Source: JAGMDK01 sp023128695 (lineage in GTDB: Bacteria > Planctomycetota > Phycisphaerae > UBA1845 > Fen-1342). From it: 7,821 nucleotides of DNA. The DNA is taken from the NCBI GenBank assembly GCA_030628805.1, contig DAOVQG010000226.1, positions 1 to 7,821 on the forward strand, given 5' to 3'. Positions 1 to 3,676 of the stretch are shown here, one piece after another. The notes beneath the pieces are model-generated. The model was not told the origin of the DNA and searched no databases. It saw only the letters and a program-made list of their open reading frames with translations. The stretch's first letter is position 1. The number at the start of each line of letters is the position of its first letter. The position numbers and the translations under genes are program-made.

Positions 1-603
1 CGTTACACGGACGGCGAGCCGGCCTATGCCGCAGAGTTGCGTAACTACCTGGCCACCCATCCCCGCGCTCATGTGGATCTGTACATCTGGCACGACAACG
101 GAACGGAGCCGCCTGCCGACAGCATCGTGCGGGCGACGACGGCGATATGCCTCTGGCACCATGACGTGACGACGGTCGGCTATCTCGACGCGGTCTACGC
201 CCCGTCCGCGACGCGCAACGACCGCAAACCGTATACGGTGCGCGGTCACTACCTGTGGCCTGACTTCGCTACGATCGGAATCAAGGATCCAGAGATCATA
301 ACCCAGCAAGCGAAGATGAGTTTTTCTTCTGCAACGGGTGATGATTGTGAGGCGGAATGCCGCTTGAAATATTTGAAAAGAATCCGAGACTGCCATGAAA
401 ACCGCGACGAACATGAAGACGAATGCTATGCTCTCCACGGGCCCAGCGAACAAAGCACAGGTGACCCTGATGCATTTGTCACGTGCATGAATGAGGCCGG
501 TGAGTACTTTCATTTATGCCTTACAAACGCTGCTCGTCGGTTGAATAACTGCTTGGAACTTTGCTATCGACCAGAGCGAGGTATGCAGCCGCCGGGCGAG
601 TAA
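1..603 (+). CDS. 3' part of an unrecognised cysteine-rich protein
   Basis: The frame is open from the first base of the window, so the gene starts upstream; 200 codons are visible before the TAA at 601-603. I do not recognise the family. The first ~105 visible residues are rich in aromatic residues (for example DLYIWHDNG and GHYLWPDF) and have one cysteine. The last ~90 hold eight cysteines at visible residues 116, 120, 131, 142, 162, 173, 184 and 188, spaced CX3C-X10-C-X10-C, then 19 residues, then C-X10-C-X10-CX3C. Both cysteine segments lack proline and look helical; the linker between them carries the Gly and Pro residues. This suggests a disulfide-stapled antiparallel helical hairpin in an exported protein, but any signal peptide would be outside the window. 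From about base 300 the coding DNA is visibly less GC-rich than before, so the C-terminal domain may have a separate history. Coding is likely; function is unknown. Confidence 0.7.
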   Translation, partial: RYTDGEPAYAAELRNYLATHPRAHVDLYIWHDNGTEPPADSIVRATTAICLWHHDVTTVGYLDAVYAPSATRNDRKPYTVRGHYLWPDFATIGIKDPEIITQQAKMSFSSATGDDCEAECRLKYLKRIRDCHENRDEHEDECYALHGPSEQSTGDPDAFVTCMNEAGEYFHLCLTNAARRLNNCLELCYRPERGMQPPGE

Positions 604-708
604 CGCGGCGCGCGGACTCGTAATTATGTGGCCGGCGGTCAGACGCTAAACGCCGGCGCGTAAGCGTAATACTACTATGCTCTGAACCGCCAAGACGAAG
701 CTGTCCGC

Positions 709-794
709 CGCTACATTCTTGTGTGGCACCGGCTTCCAGCCGGTGATTCGGCCGTCCCACCGGCAGGAAGCCGGTGCCACATGAAAATGTAGCG
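709..794. repeat. 86-bp inverted repeat, MITE-like, CGCTACATT...AATGTAGCG
   Basis: The outer 9 bases CGCTACATT (709-717) are the exact reverse complement of AATGTAGCG (786-794). Inside, TGTGGCACCGGCTTCC (722-737) is the exact complement of 766-781. In all, the two 29-nt arms match at about 26 positions around a 28-nt centre. The inner arms also contain the smaller CACCGGCT/AGCCGGTG-type hairpin found at 3056-3074. No encoded protein and no clear target-site duplication was seen, so mobility is only suggested by the shape. Confidence 0.75.
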
Positions 795-800
795 GCCGAT

Positions 801-950
801 GTCGACCTTTGCGGCGGACTGCTACGTCCGGGACGGAGCCCGGACGCTACATTTTCCGGCCGACGTCGACCTGTGCGGCGGACTGCTACGTCCGGGACAG
901 AGCCCGGACGCTACATTTTCCGGCCGACGTCGACCTGTGCGGCGGACTGT
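801..950. repeat. 64-bp tandem repeat, two full copies and one partial
   Basis: Units begin with GTCGACCT at 801, 865 and 929, a strict 64-bp period; the third stops after about 22 bases. The first two copies differ at very few positions. Each full unit contains a reverse-oriented hairpin module: CGTCCGGG (825-832, 889-896), a 6-nt loop, CCCGGACG (839-846, 903-910), then CTACATT, the complement of the AATGTAG head. Confidence 0.9.
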
Positions 951-1094
951 CATAGGGCCTGTTCGAACCACGTTCCCACGTCCCCACCTTCCCACCTTCC
1001 CACGTCCCTACGTTCCCACGTTCCCACATTCCCACATTCCCACGTTCCCACGTTCCCACCCCTTTTTGCCGCGGACTGTTATGGGGCCTGCTCG
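942..1094. repeat. 24-bp direct repeats flanking the octamer array
   Basis: Bases 942-965 (starting GCGGACTGTCATAGGGCC) recur at 1071-1094 (starting GCGGACTGTTATGGGGCC) with three differences, 129 bp apart. The octamer array lies entirely between them, so it may have expanded within, or inserted into, a once contiguous repeat unit. Confidence 0.7.
969..1056. repeat. Octamer tandem array, consensus CACGTTCC, 11 copies
   Basis: Eleven consecutive 8-bp units run without phase slips: CACGTTCC, CACGTCCC, CACCTTCC (twice), CACGTCCC, TACGTTCC, CACGTTCC, CACATTCC (twice) and CACGTTCC (twice). The reverse complement of the same motif appears as GTGGGAAC twice at 2558-2573. An 8-bp period breaks any reading frame, so this is not coding. 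Confidence 0.95.
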
Positions 1095-1258
1095 GAGCCC
1101 TGTGCCCGACTTATCTGAACCGGGGTGCGCTAAACGTCCCAGATTCCAGGCCGCGGCGAATCCGAGGGTGCCGAGCCGCGGCTCTCGCAAAGCTTAATCC
1201 CGAAAATCACGATACATATTGGAGTGTAGGGTGTGCGCCTGTCACGAGGGGAGAAGGT

Positions 1259-1280
1259 GCGGCCTGTGAGGCCGCGGGAG
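1259..1280 (+). promoter_or_regulatory. Leader hairpin abutting the Shine-Dalgarno of the HD-GYP gene
   Basis: GCGGCCT (1259-1265), loop GTG, and AGGCCGC (1269-1275) form a perfect 7-bp stem. The Shine-Dalgarno-like GGGAG (1276-1280) follows at once, 7 nt before the ATG at 1288. A stem touching the ribosome site could affect initiation; it could equally be a decayed copy of the local hairpin repeats. Confidence 0.4.
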
Positions 1281-1287
1281 ATGCTGA

Positions 1288-2526
1288 ATGAGTGGCAAAC
1301 AGGTGCCAACCTGTCCGGCGGTGACGCCCATTGTTCTTGATACTGACGCGGGCGAGGCACTGGAGCTGCATCTTAGCCGGCTGGTGGGCTCGAAGGAGAC
1401 CCTGGAACGCCAGTTGCTCCACTGCCAGGAGCAACTCAATCTGGTCTTCGCCGTTACCGAGCAAATCTCAAACATGCAGGAACCCGACGCGATTCAGGAG
1501 ACCCTTTTGCGACACTATGGAGTGGTGCTCAAGGCGGGCGCGGTCTTTCTCGATCGGGCCGGTTGTTGTACGCGGGTCGCCTTGGGGGATGAGAAAGGGC
1601 GGGAGCTTGAGCCGGCCCCCACAGACGTTCGGGCCACTCTAGCCGACCACGTGGAAGCTGTCCGCCGGGGTCGGCACACGGTCTTGCTGGAGAGGACGGA
1701 GGGTTTGGACGGGGCGCGGGCCTTGCTGAGTGCTTTCCCGCGGCCCGACACCGAAATGGGTGTCGTTGTGGCCCTGCGGGACGCGGGCGCGGCCCCCTTC
1801 GATGCCAACGACGTGTTGGCGTCCGAATCCGTGCTGGTGTACGGCGCCAAGGCACTAAGCAATGCCGGCATGGTGCGGGACCTGCGGCAAACCGCGCTCG
1901 AAACCGTCTGTGCCCTGGTCAACGCGATTGACGCGAAGGACAACTACACCTCGGACCATTCCGAACGAGTCGGCGGCCTGGCTAGGTTGACGGGTGAGGC
2001 GCTCGAGCTGCCGAAGGAGCAGCTCCAGACGCTCGAGTGGGCCGGCTATTTGCACGACGTCGGCAAGATCGGCGTCCCGGAGCTGATTCTCAACAAGCCC
2101 GGCAAGCTGACCGAGGCCGAGTATGAGCAGATGAAGAAACACCCTCGTGTGGGATACGACATGCTCAAGCCCGTCGGCCGCTTTGAGACGGTGCTGGAAG
2201 CGGTCTTGTACCATCACGAGAACCACGACGGCTCCGGGTATCCCGAGGGACTCCGCGAGGACCAGATTCCCTTGGCCGCTCGGATTATTCACGTGGTCGA
2301 CGTCTTCGACGCCCTCACCACCACCCGCCCGTATCGCAGCCGCTACGACCTGGAGCACGCTATTCGGATCCTCGAACAAGACGCCGGCCGGGTAACCGAC
2401 CCGCGGGTCACACATGCGTTTATCGCGGCCCTGCGTCAATACGTGGCGAACGATCCGACCGGCTTTCGGGTCCAGTTCGGGTACTTGGCCGCTGGCGGCA
2501 ATGTAGCGTCAGGCCTCCGAGCCTGA
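1288..2526 (+). CDS. GAF-like/HD-GYP cyclic-di-GMP phosphodiesterase
   Basis: 412 residues. HD-GYP proteins hydrolyse cyclic di-GMP through a di- or tri-iron centre in the cytoplasm. Residues ~22-52 look like a coiled coil (leading to LERQLLHCQEQL), ~53-190 resemble a degenerate GAF sensor domain, and ~203-395 are the HD-GYP domain. Visible ligand and signature residues are H224 (SDHSERV), H256-D257 and K260 in LHDVGKIGVP, H285 (KKHPRVG), H309-H310 and GYP 317-319 in HHENHDGSGYPEG, and D338 in VVDVFDAL. The set is complete, so activity is expected. There is no receiver domain or membrane segment. The start is fixed by a TGA directly upstream in frame (1285-1287) and GGGAG 7 nt before the ATG. 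The last ten residues (GGNVASGLRA) are translated from a hairpin repeat that also supplies the TGA. What the protein signals to cannot be seen; the gene stands alone between repeat fields. Confidence 0.95.
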   Translation: MSGKQVPTCPAVTPIVLDTDAGEALELHLSRLVGSKETLERQLLHCQEQLNLVFAVTEQISNMQEPDAIQETLLRHYGVVLKAGAVFLDRAGCCTRVALGDEKGRELEPAPTDVRATLADHVEAVRRGRHTVLLERTEGLDGARALLSAFPRPDTEMGVVVALRDAGAAPFDANDVLASESVLVYGAKALSNAGMVRDLRQTALETVCALVNAIDAKDNYTSDHSERVGGLARLTGEALELPKEQLQTLEWAGYLHDVGKIGVPELILNKPGKLTEAEYEQMKKHPRVGYDMLKPVGRFETVLEAVLYHHENHDGSGYPEGLREDQIPLAARIIHVVDVFDALTTTRPYRSRYDLEHAIRILEQDAGRVTDPRVTHAFIAALRQYVANDPTGFRVQFGYLAAGGNVASGLRA

Positions 2527-2528
2527 CG
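2500..2528 (+). repeat. Hairpin module copy overlapping the HD-GYP stop codon
   Basis: Head AATGTAG (2500-2506), arm CGTCAGGC (2507-2514), loop CTCCGA, arm GCCTGACG (2521-2528). It is read in frame as Asn-Val-Ala-Ser-Gly-Leu-Arg-Ala, and the TGA at 2524-2526 lies in the right arm. It may also act as a hairpin at the transcript 3' end, although no T-run follows. Confidence 0.9.
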
Positions 2529-2529
2529 A

Positions 2530-2558
2530 AATGTAGCGGTCGGCCCCCGTGCCGACCG
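2530..2558 (+). repeat. Hairpin module copy, intergenic
   Basis: Head AATGTAG, arm CGGTCGGC (2537-2544), loop CCCCGT, arm GCCGACCG (2551-2558). It starts one base after the previous copy ends and has a different stem sequence with full complementarity. Confidence 0.9.
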
Positions 2559-2576
2559 TGGGAACGTGGGAACGTG
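2558..2576. repeat. Reverse-oriented octamer, GTGGGAAC twice
   Basis: Two GTGGGAAC units plus GTG. This is the reverse complement of the octamer array at 969-1056, so the same short tandem motif occurs twice about 1.5 kb apart in opposite orientations. Confidence 0.7.
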
Positions 2577-2598
2577 ACAAGGTGTTAAGGTGACAAGG

Positions 2599-2631
2599 TC
2601 TAGTTTCTAGTCTCTAGTTTCTAGTTTCTAG
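2599..2631. repeat. Heptamer tandem repeat TCTAGTT, about 4.7 copies
   Basis: TCTAGTT, TCTAGTC, TCTAGTT, TCTAGTT, TCTAG, with strict 7-bp spacing. It places five CTAG tetramers in 33 bp and is clearly less GC-rich than its surroundings. Heptameric short tandem repeats of this kind are known from some cyanobacterial genomes. Confidence 0.9.
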
Positions 2632-2632
2632 G

Positions 2633-2659
2633 TGTATCGGTCGGCCCCCGTGCCGACCG
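2633..2659 (+). repeat. Hairpin module copy with degenerate head
   Basis: The head is altered (GTGTAT), but arm CGGTCGGC (2638-2645), loop CCCCGT and arm GCCGACCG (2652-2659) match the copy at 2530-2558. It ends just before the pseudopilin ribosome site and could form a stem in that leader. Confidence 0.8.
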
Positions 2660-2664
2660 AATTG

Positions 2665-2671
2665 AAGGAGG
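2665..2671 (+). promoter_or_regulatory. Shine-Dalgarno AAGGAGG of the pseudopilin gene
   Basis: A full AAGGAGG lies 7 nt before the GTG at 2679. This fixes the start upstream of the repeat-encoded leader segment, so that repeat is inside the translated region rather than in the 5' untranslated leader. Confidence 0.85.
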
Positions 2672-2678
2672 CCGTCCC

Positions 2679-3338
2679 GTGCACGTAAACAGTCCGCTGA
2701 AAAGGGGGAATGTAGCGGCCGGCCCCCGTGCCGGCCGAAATACGGTTCACAAAGGCGTCAGTTTGATCGAGTTGATTATCGCGCTGGTCATTCTGGCGCT
2801 GTTGGCGGCCCTGGCGATCCCGCGCTTCAGCCGGGCGGCGGCCCAGCCCGACGAGGGCGCGATCCTCCGCGCCCACCTCAAAGTGTTGCGGGTCGCGATC
2901 GAGCGCTACTATCAGGACCACGACGTCTTTCCGGGCTGCCACGCCGACGGCCTCAATCCCGCCGGCAGTGAAGCGGCGTTCATCGCTCAGCTCACCAAGT
3001 TCTCCGACGAACGTGGCCGCGTAAATGTAGCGGCCGGCCCCCGTGCCGGCCGAACCACCGGCTGGAAGCCGGTGCCACAGAAAAATGTAGCGATCGGCCC
3101 CCGTGCCGGCCGAAATGCGGTTTACCACTTCGGTCCCTACTTGCGCGACGGCGTGCCCCCCTGCCCCGTCCCGCCGAGAGCCGGGGTAACCGGCGTGCGG
3201 ATGCTGGGCGGGCCGACCCCGCCGGCGTTCGTCGCGGACGCGCCCCAGGCCGGCTGGGTCTACAACTACGAAACCGGCCAAATCGTGGCGAACTCCGACG
3301 CGGCGGATGCGGCCGGGCGTTCATACGGGTCGTACTAA
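2679..3338 (+). CDS. Type II secretion pseudopilin-like prepilin (GspG-like) with embedded repeats
   Basis: 219 residues, GTG start with strong AAGGAGG. The class III leader ends at KG26 before V27, with Glu at mature position 5 (GVSLIELIIALVIL) and a hydrophobic helix to ~48 ending AIPRF. This predicts prepilin peptidase cleavage and N-methylation, then insertion in the inner membrane or a pseudopilus. The body (KVLRVAIERYYQDHDVFPG, FGPYLRDGVPP, GWVYNYETGQI) matches the short GspG-like pilins common in planctomycetes. Hairpin repeats are translated in the same phase at three places: residues 11-20 in the leader (NVAAGPRAGR), 116-125 and 136-145. The last two bracket TGWKPVPQ from a second repeat family. 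They sit where I would expect a variable loop before the conserved FGPYLR. Cys87 and Cys162 might pair. No secretion-system genes are adjacent, so the partner machinery is unknown. Confidence 0.9.
   Translation: MHVNSPLKRGNVAAGPRAGRNTVHKGVSLIELIIALVILALLAALAIPRFSRAAAQPDEGAILRAHLKVLRVAIERYYQDHDVFPGCHADGLNPAGSEAAFIAQLTKFSDERGRVNVAAGPRAGRTTGWKPVPQKNVAIGPRAGRNAVYHFGPYLRDGVPPCPVPPRAGVTGVRMLGGPTPPAFVADAPQAGWVYNYETGQIVANSDAADAAGRSYGSY
2709..2737 (+). repeat. Hairpin module copy inside the prepilin leader
   Basis: Head AATGTAG, arm CGGCCGGC (2716-2723), loop CCCCGT, arm GCCGGCCG (2730-2737). It is translated as NVAAGPRAGR in the peptide removed by prepilin peptidase, so it should not alter the mature protein. 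The following bases AAATACGGTTCAC resemble AAATGCGGTTTAC after the copy at 3084, so the repeated unit may extend beyond the hairpin. Confidence 0.9.
3024..3112 (+). repeat. Composite repeat in the pilin body: module, second-family hairpin, module
   Basis: Two AATGTAG modules (3024-3052 and 3084-3112) start exactly 60 bp apart and flank a hairpin of another family: CACCGGCT (3056-3063), GGA, AGCCGGTG (3067-3074), then CCAC. The segment GGAAGCCGGTGCCACA...AATGTAGCG recurs at 766-794, so the two families have a fixed order and spacing. The second module's arms (CGATCGGC, GCCGGCCG) are imperfect, with two non-Watson-Crick positions. The whole insertion keeps the reading frame. Confidence 0.9.
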
Positions 3339-3508
3339 TCCAGGTGCTTTAGCCCAGCCGCATTACTGACGAGGTGGGCATGGTGTGTCATTCCGACCGT
3401 GTCCCCTCACGGGGGCATTCCAGATTATCTGCTTCCCTATAATACCTTTCCTAAATCCCGCCGAGAGCTTCAAATACACGCCGGCTTCCGAAAAAGCCCG
3501 TCATTTGA

Positions 3509-3647
3509 GCCCCCGGAGGGGGCGACGGAAACTGCCGTGAAATCCGCCTTCCGTCACCCCCTCCGGGGGCTGGTGGCGGAGATGCCATGTTTCCCAGGGC
3601 TCGCTGCGCTTCGCCCTGGGCTATATTCCGACGCCCCCTCCGGGGGC
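3509..3647. repeat. Three copies of a CCCCC/GGGGG hairpin, one inverted
   Basis: GCCCCC-GGA-GGGGGC at 3509-3523; CCCCC-TCC-GGGGG at 3557-3569; GCCCCC-TCC-GGGGGC at 3633-3647. The first copy is inverted relative to the others, and its similarity to the second extends outward (GACGGAAACTGCCG against CCGCCTTCCGTC), giving a longer inverted repeat over 3509-3571. Confidence 0.85.
3593..3620. repeat. Palindrome CCCAGGGC / GCCCTGGG
   Basis: CCCAGGGC (3593-3600), a 12-nt centre TCGCTGCGCTTC, and GCCCTGGG (3613-3620) form an 8-bp stem. It lies between the second and third CCCCC/GGGGG hairpins. It is another GC-rich palindrome, distinct from the AATGTAG modules. Confidence 0.8.
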
Positions 3648-3676
3648 TAGCCCGTTGAACAAGAAAGCGAGCGGCA

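Larger units (their letters stand above)
604..1287. other. Intergenic repeat field before the HD-GYP gene
   Basis: This 684-base stretch has no convincing gene. The open frames crossing it translate repeats, for example serial Pro-Thr-Phe-Pro-His-Ser-His from the octamer array. In order it holds a weak GC hairpin (GCCGGCG at 631-637 with CGCCGGC at 651-657, no T-run), a large inverted repeat (709-794), a 64-bp tandem repeat (801-950), an octamer array (969-1056) between two copies of a 24-bp direct repeat, the 12-bp palindrome GAGCCGCGGCTC (1173-1184), and a short AT-richer patch around 1194-1220. That patch is the most plausible promoter position for the downstream gene, but no clear -35/-10 pair is visible. 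Confidence 0.6.
3339..3676. other. Intergenic region of inverted repeats before the ATPase gene
   Basis: 338 bases with no supported gene. An 83-codon frame at 3399-3650 reads through the repeats and has no convincing start signal or family resemblance. The first ~60 bases show nothing distinctive. A short stem occurs around 3401-3416, followed by three CCCCC/GGGGG hairpins and a CCCAGGGC palindrome, listed separately. No factor-independent terminator with a T-run and no clear promoter was found. The sequence before the ATG at 3677 has only a weak purine stretch (AAGAAAGCGAG). Confidence 0.6.

Noticed and set aside
631..657. Terminator after the first gene
   Set aside because: The 7-bp stem has a 13-nt loop and no following T-run, so it is not a convincing intrinsic terminator.
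801..1056. A CRISPR array
   Set aside because: The 64-bp units are directly tandem with no unique spacers, the octamers are simple repeats, and no cas genes are present.
774..1197. Two overlapping plus-strand frames of 114 and 132 codons rich in PTFPHSH-type repeats
   Set aside because: They translate the 64-bp and octamer repeats, overlap each other in different frames, lack ribosome sites and show no family resemblance.
1288..2526. HD-domain protein as part of a CBASS-like or other nucleotide-signalling defence system
   Set aside because: The complete HD-GYP signature identifies a c-di-GMP phosphodiesterase, and no nucleotide synthase or effector is adjacent.
2628..3281. A 217-codon minus-strand frame opposite the pseudopilin
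   Set aside because: It is the antisense reading of the pilin gene and its repeats (recurring SAGTGAGRYI-type peptides). The plus strand has a clear pilin signature and a strong Shine-Dalgarno.
3399..3650. An 83-codon frame in the repeat region before the ATPase
   Set aside because: Most of it is translated palindromes; it has no ribosome site and no recognisable domain.
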